DNA of 63,341 nt from MVRV01 sp964646755 (GTDB taxonomy: Bacteria > Desulfobacterota > Syntrophia > Syntrophales > Smithellaceae). The notes under the pieces are model-generated. The model worked only from the letters and a program-made list of their open reading frames with translations, searched no databases and was not told the origin of the DNA. This document shows positions 50,047 to 58,624 of this stretch, piece by piece; the stretch's first letter is position 1, and each line of letters starts with the position of its first letter. Where the stretch lies: NCBI GenBank assembly GCA_964646755.1, contig CAZYIE010000015.1, positions 1-63,341 on the forward strand, given 5' to 3'. The position numbers and the translations under genes were made by a program.

Positions 50047-51294
50047 ATGCATATCGAAGACATTAAAAGGTTGCCGATCAGTGAACTCAACAATCTGGCT
50101 AAGGATTTAACTGTGCCTGGCGCCAGCAGCATGCGCCGTCAGGATTTAATCTTTGCGATTCTTCAGGCCCAGGCGGAAAAAAACGGTGTGATTTCCGGTT
50201 CTGGTGTATTGGAAATCCTGCCGGACGGATTCGGTTTCTTACGCGCGGTTGACTACAACTATCTGCCTAGTCCGGATGATATCTACATTTCACCCTCGCA
50301 AATTCGAAGGTTCAATTTAAAAACCGGCGATACTATCTCCGGCGAGGTTCGGCCACCCAAAGAAGGAGAGAAATATTTTGCTCTCCTGAAAGTTGATACC
50401 GTTAATTTCGAAAGTCCCGAAGCAGCCCGCGATAAGATTCTTTTTGATAACTTAACCCCCCTTTATCCCCTGGAAAAATTGAATCTCGAATTTGATCCGG
50501 AAAATTTATCCACCCGGGTTATGGATTTATTTACACCGATCGGCAAGGGACAGCGCGGATTGATTGTTTCTCCTCCCCGCGCCGGTAAAACAGTGCTCTT
50601 ACAGGATATTGCCCATAGCATAACAGCCAACCACAAAGAAGTAGTACTGATGGTACTTTTAATTGATGAACGGCCGGAAGAAGTTACCGATATGCAGCGC
50701 AGTGTTGCCGGTGAAGTAATTTCATCGACGTTTGATGAACCGGCCTCCCGTCACGTCCAGGTAGCGGAAATGGTGATTGAAAAGGCCAAGCGCCTGGTTG
50801 AGCACAAAAAAGATGTGGTCATTTTGTTAGATAGCATCACCCGTTTAGCTCGAGCTTACAATACAGTCGTTCCACCCAGTGGCAAAGTTCTATCCGGCGG
50901 TGTGGACTCCAATGCCTTGCATAAGCCCAAGCGTTTCTTCGGCGCAGCACGCAACATCGAAAACGGCGGCAGCTTGACCATTATCTCCACCGCACTGATT
51001 GATACCGGGAGCCGTATGGACGAAGTAATCTTTGAAGAATTCAAAGGAACAGGCAATATGGAACTGCATTTGGACCGCCGCATTGCTGATCGTCGTGTTT
51101 TCCCGGCCTTTGATTTGATTCGTTCCGGAACAAGAAAAGAAGAATTGCTGATTGCCAAAAACAATCTCAACCGTATCTGGATATTACGCCGGCTTCTCCA
51201 GGAAATGAATCCTGTTGATGCCATGGAATTTATCATTGGCAAGATCAAAAAAGCAGAAACAAACCAGGAATTTTTAGATTCGATGAATTCATAG
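50047..51294 (+). CDS. rho: Transcription termination factor Rho
   Basis: A 415-residue hexameric RNA helicase of normal length. The N-terminal Rho_N helices (IEDIKRLPISELNNLAKDL), the cold-shock-like RNA-binding domain (GVLEILPDGFGFLR), the P-loop SPPRAGKTVL, the Q-loop/R-loop region and LDRRIADRRVFPAFDLIRSGTR are all present. It terminates untranslated transcripts. It begins the conserved run rho-rpmE-prfA-prmC-murA. Confidence 0.98.
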   Translation: MHIEDIKRLPISELNNLAKDLTVPGASSMRRQDLIFAILQAQAEKNGVISGSGVLEILPDGFGFLRAVDYNYLPSPDDIYISPSQIRRFNLKTGDTISGEVRPPKEGEKYFALLKVDTVNFESPEAARDKILFDNLTPLYPLEKLNLEFDPENLSTRVMDLFTPIGKGQRGLIVSPPRAGKTVLLQDIAHSITANHKEVVLMVLLIDERPEEVTDMQRSVAGEVISSTFDEPASRHVQVAEMVIEKAKRLVEHKKDVVILLDSITRLARAYNTVVPPSGKVLSGGVDSNALHKPKRFFGAARNIENGGSLTIISTALIDTGSRMDEVIFEEFKGTGNMELHLDRRIADRRVFPAFDLIRSGTRKEELLIAKNNLNRIWILRRLLQEMNPVDAMEFIIGKIKKAETNQEFLDSMNS

Positions 51295-51420
51295 CCGTCA
51301 TTATTAATTATCTTGAATTTTTGTTGCAGATATTATAAGGCAGCCAAACTGCTTTGAATTTACTTTGAAAAAGATGAATTATTATTGAACATAAAGGTTA
51401 AGGAGGAGAAGTTAAAAGAC

Positions 51421-51669
51421 ATGAAAGAAGGCATTCATCCCGAATATAAAGAAACAACCATAACTTGCGTTTGCGGTAAGGTCATTGAAACCAAATCAAC
51501 AAAGAAAGACATCAGAGTTGAAATTTGTTCCAATTGCCATCCCTTTATAACTGGTAAGCAGAAGATTATGGATACAGCCGGCCGCGTGGAAAGATTCAAG
51601 AAGAGATACGAAGTCAAAGAAACAAAACCACAGACAGCAAAGAAGTCAGCAAAAAAAGCAACTGTTTAA
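51421..51669 (+). CDS. rpmE: 50S ribosomal protein L31, zinc-binding (C+) type
   Basis: From ATG 51421, 82 residues. Starts MKEGIHPEYKE as expected. Four cysteines (CVC and CSNC spacing, about residues 16, 18, 37 and 40) form the zinc ribbon of the C+ form. The C-terminal tail (KKSAKKATV) is a lysine-rich extension. GGAGGAG lies about 12 bases before the ATG. A terminator follows. Confidence 0.96.
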   Translation: MKEGIHPEYKETTITCVCGKVIETKSTKKDIRVEICSNCHPFITGKQKIMDTAGRVERFKKRYEVKETKPQTAKKSAKKATV

Positions 51670-51741
51670 TTTTTGATTGACGGAAACGAAAAGACCGGAC
51701 TCTCACCATATGCTGATGAACATTACTCATCGTTCACATTG

Positions 51742-51794
51742 TTTGTAGGTACGTCCCTTCCAGCAGGAAGGGCGCCTACAAATGCGCCTTTTTT
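51742..51794 (+). terminator. Rho-independent terminator between rpmE and prfA
   Basis: Outer stem TTTGTAGG / CCTACAAA, inner stem CCCTTCC / GGAAGGG with an AGCA loop, and six T residues shortly after (51789-51794). prfA begins 41 bp later, so it must have its own promoter or depend on readthrough. Confidence 0.8.
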
Positions 51795-51835
51795 AAACTA
51801 ACCCCAACCTCCCCAACTTTGTTTAAAGAACCGGC

Positions 51836-52915
51836 ATGGATATTATATTAGAAAAACTTCGTGATATTGAGCTTCACTATCGGGAGCTGGAAGGCCAGCT
51901 CAGCGATCCGCAGATTGTCTCTAAACAGAACCTGTATCAAAAATACGCCAAAGAGCATTCCGATTTAACCACATTGGTGGATGCTATCCGTCAATATGAG
52001 AAAATTCGCACGCGCATCGAAGAATACCAGGGATTTCTTGAAGAAAACGATGTGGAATTAAGAGACATGGTCAAAGAGGAACTGCCTCAATTGCAGCAGG
52101 ACAAAGCACAATGGGAAGAAAAACTGCGAATCATGTTGTTGCCGCAAGATCCCAACGACGATAAAAATGTCTTTTTGGAAATTCGGGCAGGCACCGGCGG
52201 TGATGAAGCAGGTCTTTTCGTCGGCGATTTATTCCGGATGTATGCACGTTATGCGGAAACTCAGGGTTGGCATGTGGAAGTGGTAAGCAGTTCACCGGCA
52301 GGCGGAATGGGCGGTTTCAAAGAAATTATTGCCCAGATTGAAGGCAGTGGAGCTTATAGTCGGTTGAAGTATGAAAGCGGCACTCATCGGGTGCAGCGCG
52401 TGCCGGTTACGGAAGCTCAGGGACGTATTCATACCTCCGCAGTAACAGTGGCTATTATGCCGGAAGCGGAAGAAGTGGAGCTCAATATTGATCAAAGCGA
52501 ATTGCGGGTTGATGTTTATCGTTCTACCGGTCACGGTGGCCAGAGCGTTAACACAACCGATTCCGCCGTCCGCATTACCCATTTGCCGACGGGTCTGGTT
52601 GTTACCTGCCAGGATGAAAAATCACAATTAAAAAATAAAGCCAAAGCCATGAAGGTATTACGCTCTCGTCTGCTGGATGCCATGGTGCAAAAACAAAACG
52701 CGGAAATTTCTGCGGCACGTAAAAATCAGGTAGGAAGCGGCGACCGTTCGGAGCGCATCCGCACTTATAATTTTCCGCAGGGCCGCATTACCGATCATCG
52801 TATCGGGATGACCCGTTATGATCTGGACAGTTTCTTAAACGGCAATATCGGCACAATGATTGATGGACTGGCGACACATTATCAGGCGGAATTGTTGAAT
52901 AGCAGCAATAATTAA
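51836..52915 (+). CDS. prfA: Peptide chain release factor 1
   Basis: A 359-residue class I release factor. The GGQ motif at 234-236 hydrolyses peptidyl-tRNA. The codon-reading tripeptide is PVT at 190-192 (RVPVTEAQGR) where E. coli RF1 has PAT, still PxT, so UAA and UAG are read. N-terminal coiled-coil domain about 1-100. The ATG lacks a clear RBS. prmC, which methylates the GGQ Gln, follows 46 bp later. Confidence 0.97.
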   Translation: MDIILEKLRDIELHYRELEGQLSDPQIVSKQNLYQKYAKEHSDLTTLVDAIRQYEKIRTRIEEYQGFLEENDVELRDMVKEELPQLQQDKAQWEEKLRIMLLPQDPNDDKNVFLEIRAGTGGDEAGLFVGDLFRMYARYAETQGWHVEVVSSSPAGGMGGFKEIIAQIEGSGAYSRLKYESGTHRVQRVPVTEAQGRIHTSAVTVAIMPEAEEVELNIDQSELRVDVYRSTGHGGQSVNTTDSAVRITHLPTGLVVTCQDEKSQLKNKAKAMKVLRSRLLDAMVQKQNAEISAARKNQVGSGDRSERIRTYNFPQGRITDHRIGMTRYDLDSFLNGNIGTMIDGLATHYQAELLNSSNN

Positions 52916-52961
52916 AGAACAAGTGATTGCAACCCCTTGTTCTGTTTGCGGATTTTAGAGC

Positions 52962-53822
52962 ATGCTTGTGCGTGATATTCTTAATGAAGCTGCCCGTAAT
53001 TTTGCAATGGCGGGAATTCCTTCACCGCGTTTGGATGCGGAAATATTGCTTTCGTTTTGTCTGGGCTGCGAGAGACTGGATTTTTTTAAAAACCCGTCCA
53101 GTCCGATTGCGGAAAAGACGCTGGCCTCGTTTCAGAAACTAGCAGATCGCCGGCTCGCCTGGGAACCGGTAGCCTATATCACCTCGCGAAAAGAATTCTG
53201 GTCTTTCATGCTGGAAGTAAATAATTCTGTTCTTATTCCCCGTCCGGACACGGAAGTGCTGGTGGAAGAAGCGCTCAAAATCTGCAACCAGTTGGATTTT
53301 GCGGAAATTAAGATTTTAGATATCGGAACAGGCAGTGGAGCGATTGCTCTGGCCCTGGCTAGTGAAATTCCCCTTGCCCGTTTGACGGCTACAGATATTT
53401 CTGCCGCAGCTCTCACCCTGGCCGATAAAAATGCTCACAATCTGGATTTGGATGCGCAAATAGAATTCCGGCAGGGCGATTTATTTGAGCCGGTTGACGA
53501 TTTTTTTGATATAATTGTCTCCAATCCGCCTTACATTGCGGCAGATGAATACGAGAAATTACCGGTTGGCGTTAAAAATTATGAACCGGCAGAAGCGCTG
53601 CGAGCCGGTGCCGATGGATTGGATTACTATCGAAAAATAATTGCTCAAGCCCCCGGTCATCTGAAAAAAAATGGTTGGCTTCTACTGGAAATAGGTGCAA
53701 CTCAAGGAGCGTGCATAGGTAATATTTTCGAGGCTTCCGGGCAATATCGTGATATAAGCATTAGGAATGATTACGCCGGACTACCGCGTGTAATCAAGGC
53801 AAGGAGGGAAATCAGTGGATAA
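52962..53822 (+). CDS. prmC: Release factor glutamine N5-methyltransferase PrmC
   Basis: A 286-residue methyltransferase. SAM-binding LDIGTGSGAIALALA and the catalytic NPPYIAADEY motif that contacts the Gln side chain are clear. N-terminal helical domain (about 1-80) contacts the release factor. It modifies the GGQ of RF1/RF2. Its last 8 bases overlap the murA GTG start, indicating co-translation. Confidence 0.97.
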   Translation: MLVRDILNEAARNFAMAGIPSPRLDAEILLSFCLGCERLDFFKNPSSPIAEKTLASFQKLADRRLAWEPVAYITSRKEFWSFMLEVNNSVLIPRPDTEVLVEEALKICNQLDFAEIKILDIGTGSGAIALALASEIPLARLTATDISAAALTLADKNAHNLDLDAQIEFRQGDLFEPVDDFFDIIVSNPPYIAADEYEKLPVGVKNYEPAEALRAGADGLDYYRKIIAQAPGHLKKNGWLLLEIGATQGACIGNIFEASGQYRDISIRNDYAGLPRVIKARREISG

Positions 53823-55062
53823 ATTTATTATTCAGGGGGGGAAGCCCCTTTGCGGAGATGTCCATATCAGCGGGGCCAAAAATGCCGCGTTACCGGTTTT
53901 AGCATCAGCCTTGCTGGCCCCCGGAACAAGTACCTTCCATAACATACCGGATCTTGTGGATATCAAGACGATTAAGAAACTATTAAAAAATTTGGGCGTG
54001 GAAATCGAAGGCAATGAAACTGTCCAAATTAATGCCGCAAAAATTACCAACTCCGAAGCTCCCTATGATCTGGTGAAGACCATGCGGGCTTCCGTGCTGG
54101 TTTTGGGTCCACTTGTTGCGCGCTTGGGGATAGCACGGGTATCGCTGCCCGGCGGATGCGCCATCGGAGCAAGGCCAGTCAATCTTCACATTAAAGCCTT
54201 GCAGGAACTAGGCGCGCATGTTGAATTAAATAACGGTTATATCGAAGCAAAAGCCAAGAAATTAAAAGGTGCGGATATTTATTTTGATATTCCCACTGTA
54301 ACCGGTACCGAAAACATCATGATGGCTGCGGTTCTGGCCCAAGGCACAACTGTATTAAACAATGCCGCTTGTGAACCGGAAATCGTCAATCTGTCTGATG
54401 TTTTAAAGGGTATGGGGGCGAAAATCTCAGGTGCCGGAACGGATGTTATTACAATTGAAGGTGTAACTTCGCTTACACCCGTGGAAGCATCAATTATTCC
54501 CGATCGGATTGAAGCCGGCACTTTTATGATTGCGGCCGGCATGACCCGCGGTGAGATAAATATCCTGGGCTGTAATTCCCATCATCTGGAAGCATTAATC
54601 AATAAACTCCGCGATACCGGAATGAAAATCGTTCCTATTGACGGTGGATTGAAAGTATCCTGCGGTCAAAAGATAAATAGTATTGACGTAAAGACTCTCC
54701 CCTATCCGGGTTTTGCCACAGATCTGCAAGCCCAAATGATGGCCTATATGTCTATCGGCAGCGGCTTGAGTGTAATTAATGAAACAGTTTTTGAAAACCG
54801 TTTCATGCATGTCAGCGAGTTGATGAGAATGGGTGCAGATATCGTTATTCAAGGCAGCAGCGCTATTGTCCGCGGTGTGTCCGAATTGCGCGGCGCCCAG
54901 ACAATGGCAACAGATTTGCGGGCATCCGCTTCGCTGCTGCTGGCGGCATTGGTTGCCCGGGGAACAACGGAAATTTCCCGCGTCTATCATATTGATCGCG
55001 GGTATCAGGGGATAGAAAAGAAATTTTCCGCGCTCGGTGCGGATATAAAAAGGATCAAATGA
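53815..55062 (+). CDS. murA: UDP-N-acetylglucosamine 1-carboxyvinyltransferase MurA
   Basis: A 415-residue enolpyruvyl transferase from GTG 53815, overlapping prmC by eight bases with AAGGAGG upstream. Active-site Cys115 sits in LPGGCAIGARPVN, so it is expected to be fosfomycin-sensitive (an Asp here would confer resistance). HISGAKNAALPVLAS and GYQGIEKKF are conserved ends. First committed step of peptidoglycan synthesis. Confidence 0.98.
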   Translation: MDKFIIQGGKPLCGDVHISGAKNAALPVLASALLAPGTSTFHNIPDLVDIKTIKKLLKNLGVEIEGNETVQINAAKITNSEAPYDLVKTMRASVLVLGPLVARLGIARVSLPGGCAIGARPVNLHIKALQELGAHVELNNGYIEAKAKKLKGADIYFDIPTVTGTENIMMAAVLAQGTTVLNNAACEPEIVNLSDVLKGMGAKISGAGTDVITIEGVTSLTPVEASIIPDRIEAGTFMIAAGMTRGEINILGCNSHHLEALINKLRDTGMKIVPIDGGLKVSCGQKINSIDVKTLPYPGFATDLQAQMMAYMSIGSGLSVINETVFENRFMHVSELMRMGADIVIQGSSAIVRGVSELRGAQTMATDLRASASLLLAALVARGTTEISRVYHIDRGYQGIEKKFSALGADIKRIK

Positions 55063-55063
55063 T

Positions 55064-56362
55064 ATGAGAATTATTAAAGCCGATGCCGTTGAATTCGGAG
55101 ATTTTTTCCGTGAATTGCGCCAGAGGGGCGGCGCCTTTACCCCCGAGCTGTTAGCTACCGTAGTGGAAATAGTGCGCGATGTTGCCTTGCGGGGCGATGA
55201 AGCCTTGTTTGATTATACGAATAAGTTCGACAAGTATGAACTAACCGCTACGACAGTGGAAGTATCTGCTGAAGAAAGAAGGGCGGCTCTGGCGCAGGTC
55301 TCGCCGGAAGATCTGGCAGTAATAAAGCTCGCAGCTGAGCGTATTGAAAAATATCACAAAAAACAGCTCGTTGAAAGCTGGCTCGTTGATGATGAGGAAG
55401 GCATGGAAGCAGGGCAGCGCATTTTACCTTTGGAGCGCGTCGGTATTTATGCTCCCGGAGGTAAGGCTGTTTATCCTTCAACGTTATTGATGGCGGCGAT
55501 TCCGGCACGCATTGCCGGTGTGCAAGAAATTGTTCTGGTTACGCCAGCCCGTGACGGCAAACTCAATCCGTTAATTGCCGCCGCCGCCGAAATAAGTGGT
55601 ATAAACCGTATTTTTAAAGTAGGCGGAGCGCAGGCGATAGCAGCTCTCGCTTATGGCACGAAAACAATTCCCCGGGTGGATAAAATTGTGGGGCCGGGCA
55701 ATGCGTACGTTGCTGCGGCCAAGAAGCTTGTTTTCGGTCAGGTGGATATTGATATGATTGCCGGACCCAGTGAAGTTGTCGTGATTGCCGATAAAACGGC
55801 AAACGCTTCTTTTGCCGCCGCCGATCTGCTGGCGCAGTTGGAGCATGATGAAATGGCTGCCGCCGTTCTTTTCACGCCGGATGAAAATCTGGCCGCGGAA
55901 GTATCAAAGGAAGTGGCCAGACAAATGGAAACTTTATCGCGCACCGCTATAATGGAGAAATCATTAGCCCGATATGGCGCGATTATCATTACCGGCGATG
56001 TTGATGAAGCAGTAGAGCTGTCCAATATTTTTGCACCGGAGCATCTGGAGCTGATGGTGGAAAATCCGGCCGGCGTTTTAGGCAAGGTGCGCAATGCCGG
56101 TTCTGTTTTTCTGGGATCCTTTACACCGGAAGCTCTGGGAGATTACATGGCCGGGACAAACCACATTTTGCCGACCGAAGGCACGGCGCGTTTTTCTTCT
56201 CCCCTGGGAGTTTATGATTTTATCAAACGGATGAGTGTACTGCAATGTTCGCCTGCGGTTCTCGGTAAACTGGGCGGCAAAACGGCTCATTTTGCCGAGA
56301 TGGAAGGCCTTGATGCTCATGCCAATTCGATTAATGTCCGCATTAAAAGTTTCACAACGTAA
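55064..56362 (+). CDS. hisD: Histidinol dehydrogenase
   Basis: A 432-residue enzyme starting two bases after the murA stop. Family blocks are present: ERVGIYAPGGKAVYPSTLLM, KVGGAQAIAALAYGT, IDMIAGPSEVVVIAD, the zinc/catalytic LLAQLEHDEMA, and EGLDAHANSI. It oxidises L-histidinol to histidine with 2 NAD+. In many Desulfobacterota hisG lies between murA and hisD; here it is absent. The 3' end overlaps the convergent MBL gene by 11 bases. Confidence 0.97.
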   Translation: MRIIKADAVEFGDFFRELRQRGGAFTPELLATVVEIVRDVALRGDEALFDYTNKFDKYELTATTVEVSAEERRAALAQVSPEDLAVIKLAAERIEKYHKKQLVESWLVDDEEGMEAGQRILPLERVGIYAPGGKAVYPSTLLMAAIPARIAGVQEIVLVTPARDGKLNPLIAAAAEISGINRIFKVGGAQAIAALAYGTKTIPRVDKIVGPGNAYVAAAKKLVFGQVDIDMIAGPSEVVVIADKTANASFAAADLLAQLEHDEMAAAVLFTPDENLAAEVSKEVARQMETLSRTAIMEKSLARYGAIIITGDVDEAVELSNIFAPEHLELMVENPAGVLGKVRNAGSVFLGSFTPEALGDYMAGTNHILPTEGTARFSSPLGVYDFIKRMSVLQCSPAVLGKLGGKTAHFAEMEGLDAHANSINVRIKSFTT

Positions 56363-57128
56363 TTGTCTCGTTTACGGCCATAAGCCGCACTTCCGTTCCC
56401 GGACAATGCTCCCGCACTTTCTTAACGAAGGGATCAATATCAACTGCCGTGGAAATAGGTGGATAGAAATCATCATGATGGATTGGAATGACCAGGCGCG
56501 GCTGGAGCATGCGGACGTATTGCCAGGCGATGTCGCAAATATGTGTGTGACCTTGCAGTGGCACAAGCAGCAGGTCGAGGGGAAAAGTTGAAAGGCGTTC
56601 TAATTCTTCCGTTGTTGACCCGCCACTACCGAAGTGATGCAGAGTATATCCATTGATGGTAAATCGCCAGCTTAGCACCTGGCCTTTCTGATAGGCTTTA
56701 ACGGTTTTTGCCAAACGGCGGAATTTCGTGCCTGTCCGCAACAGAGCTTTGGCAATAAGCGGGAGATCAAATTTAATGTGCCGGCTGAAAAAAGCCTGTG
56801 CCTGGTAGCCGCCGAAATCGGCAAGATAGCCGTCTGATGTGATCACTTTGATGCGGCTGCTATTTACACCTTGCCGCCTCAGAGTAGTGCCTGCTATTTC
56901 CGAACAATACACTGCTGCCGCACCCTTAGCCATAATATTCGGAACGTCGTAAAGATGGTCGAAGTGGCCGTGAGTAATAAATATCCGACCGGCTTTGGCG
57001 ATATCTTCCGGTTGCAGGTTTTGGGCCGGTCTGGCTTGCGAATTACGCGAAAGATAAGGATCGATGAGAAATGTTTGATCGTTAGCTTCAACCACGAAAC
57101 CTGCAGTTCCCAACCACGTAAGCTTCAT
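56352..57128 (-). CDS. MBL-fold metal-dependent hydrolase, UlaG-like
   Basis: A 258-residue metallo-beta-lactamase fold. Zinc ligands H53, H55, D57 and H58 in THGHFDHLYD, the N-terminal LTWLGTAGFVVEANDQTFLIDPY typical of the UlaG/L-ascorbate-6-phosphate lactonase group, and a C-terminal PIHHDDFYPP motif. Substrate unknown. It overlaps the end of hisD on the opposite strand. Confidence 0.88.
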   Translation of the reverse strand: MKLTWLGTAGFVVEANDQTFLIDPYLSRNSQARPAQNLQPEDIAKAGRIFITHGHFDHLYDVPNIMAKGAAAVYCSEIAGTTLRRQGVNSSRIKVITSDGYLADFGGYQAQAFFSRHIKFDLPLIAKALLRTGTKFRRLAKTVKAYQKGQVLSWRFTINGYTLHHFGSGGSTTEELERLSTFPLDLLLVPLQGHTHICDIAWQYVRMLQPRLVIPIHHDDFYPPISTAVDIDPFVKKVREHCPGTEVRLMAVNETITL

Positions 57129-57162
57129 GCCTGCCTGCTTTCTGCCGAGTATTATGGCCGTT

Positions 57163-57492
57163 TTATTTATGAGCCATTTTTAATCCGACTATGCCGGCGA
57201 TTATCAATAATACTGACAATATCCTTATCAGATTCGCCTGGTCTTTAAACAGCAAAATACCGGTTACAAATGTTCCCACAGCGCCAATGCCTGTCCATAC
57301 GGCATATGCCGTACCCATGGGAATGCTTTTTTGGGCAATCCATAGAAAGAGGCCGCTTAATGCCATGGAGGCAACAGCCAATACGATCCCCAATGCTTTA
57401 TATAATGTTAATGTTGATATTTGGGATATTTTTAGTCCCAGTGGCCAACCGATCTCACATAAACCAGCCAGTATTAATACAAACCATTCCAT
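57163..57492 (-). CDS. SMR family exporter, Gdx/SugE-like (guanidinium exporter type)
   Basis: A 109-residue protein with four membrane helices. The essential Glu is in LAGLCEIGWPLGLK, close to the Gdx consensus rather than the multidrug EmrE form; AYAVWTGIGAVGTF matches the helix-3 motif. Gdx proteins export guanidinium, and many are controlled by a guanidine riboswitch. Only nine bases separate it from the upstream gene, so no riboswitch fits here. Substrate assignment is by motif only. Confidence 0.88.
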   Translation of the reverse strand: MEWFVLILAGLCEIGWPLGLKISQISTLTLYKALGIVLAVASMALSGLFLWIAQKSIPMGTAYAVWTGIGAVGTFVTGILLFKDQANLIRILSVLLIIAGIVGLKMAHK

Positions 57493-57501
57493 AATTTTTT
57501 A

Positions 57502-57936
57502 TCAGCTTTTCGAAGGAAGGGAAACGATTGCCGTCCCGGGAACTGCTATCTTGCCGGCTTGATTTTCCAACCAGAGCTCACACTCCACGTAGTTTTTCCC
57601 TTCCTTGGAATACTTGTCTTTAACTTTTCCTTTACAGATCATGGTCTCTCCTGGAAAATTGCTCGCCTTATGTGTACAAAAAAGCTTATGCAGCCTTCCC
57701 TGTTCTCCGATCCACTCCAGCATCAGACGGCTCAGCAGGGCGCATTTATTGGGGCCGTGAGCAATAATGTCAGGCATCCCCATTGCTTTGGCAAAATCCT
57801 TGTCGTAATGTATTTCGTAGAAATCTTTGACTGCCGCCGCCCACTTGACCACACTTCGGGTGGTCAGCGGTTCCTTAATCTGATGCGGGATATCCTGTCC
57901 TATTACTACATCTTCAAAGTATAAAGGTGCATTCAT
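57502..57936 (-). CDS. MaoC-like hotdog dehydratase subunit
   Basis: From ATG 57936 (GGAG upstream), 144 residues. A MaoC/hotdog domain: LYFEDVVIGQDIPH, the hydratase-like motif DFYEIHYDKDFAKAMGMPDIIAHGPN (Asp/His region D-x4-H and IAHG), and CKGKVKDKYSKEGKNYVECELWLENQ. It pairs with the FAS1-type dehydratase gene 26 bp upstream in transcription; such pairs form heteromeric 3-hydroxyacyl-thioester dehydratases, for example in mycobacterial HadAB. It probably acts in fatty-acid or aromatic acyl-CoA metabolism. Confidence 0.85.
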   Translation of the reverse strand: MNAPLYFEDVVIGQDIPHQIKEPLTTRSVVKWAAAVKDFYEIHYDKDFAKAMGMPDIIAHGPNKCALLSRLMLEWIGEQGRLHKLFCTHKASNFPGETMICKGKVKDKYSKEGKNYVECELWLENQAGKIAVPGTAIVSLPSKS

Positions 57937-57962
57937 ATCTATGTTTATCTCCTTCAATTTCG

Positions 57963-58433
57963 CTACTTGGCTATATATATTTCCGTCGGCCTGTATATGG
58001 CCACTACTTCATCGCGTTGGTTCGTATAGACAACTTCCGACGTAATGAAAAGCATTTTCCCCCTCGTGCCACTCTTTTCAACCAAATTCAGGAGTTTCCC
58101 TTGCGGCGTTATTCTGTCTCCCGCGTGGACATCCTGGATAAACTCCCAGTCATCACTCCCATGCACGGCCGCGGTGATTGCAAATTCGATTTTCAGCACA
58201 TCCATGAATGCAGACAATTGCAGATCATATGTCGGAAACAGGGGCGGCGCAAGAACGCTGCTGTGACCTTTGCTTTTGGCATATGCTTCATCGAGGTAAA
58301 GAGGGTTGAGATAATTCATCGCTTCAGCCATGTTTCGAATAGCGCCTTTTTCCACATCGAATGGCTTTCCGGAGTTCAGCGGCTTACCAATGGCAGCACG
58401 CATCTCCTCTGTAATTAATGATTTTTCGGTCAT
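57963..58433 (-). CDS. FAS1-like dehydratase / MaoC N-terminal-domain protein
   Basis: A 156-residue partner hotdog subunit: RNMAEAMNYLNPLYLDEAYAKS, APPLFPTYDLQLSAFM, then VHGSDDWEFIQDVHAGDRIT and a C-terminal ITSEVVYTNQRDEVVAIYRPTEI. This is the HadA-like non-catalytic or substrate-binding half. It probably heads a three-gene operon with the MaoC subunit and the SMR exporter. Confidence 0.88.
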   Translation of the reverse strand: MTEKSLITEEMRAAIGKPLNSGKPFDVEKGAIRNMAEAMNYLNPLYLDEAYAKSKGHSSVLAPPLFPTYDLQLSAFMDVLKIEFAITAAVHGSDDWEFIQDVHAGDRITPQGKLLNLVEKSGTRGKMLFITSEVVYTNQRDEVVAIYRPTEIYIAK

Positions 58434-58624
58434 TGCGGATTTTAAAACCTCCTGTTATGTATTGATCAGGCACGACCTCAGCAATAATCATCTGCGGCCA
58501 CCTGGATTTAGTTAAACAGATACCTTTTCTAGTCGCGGAATATAACGATAAATGTATTTGCCTGTCAACAAATATTGATCCGATTTTTATTGACAGACCA
58601 GGTAAGCTTTCACGCTGCACAATA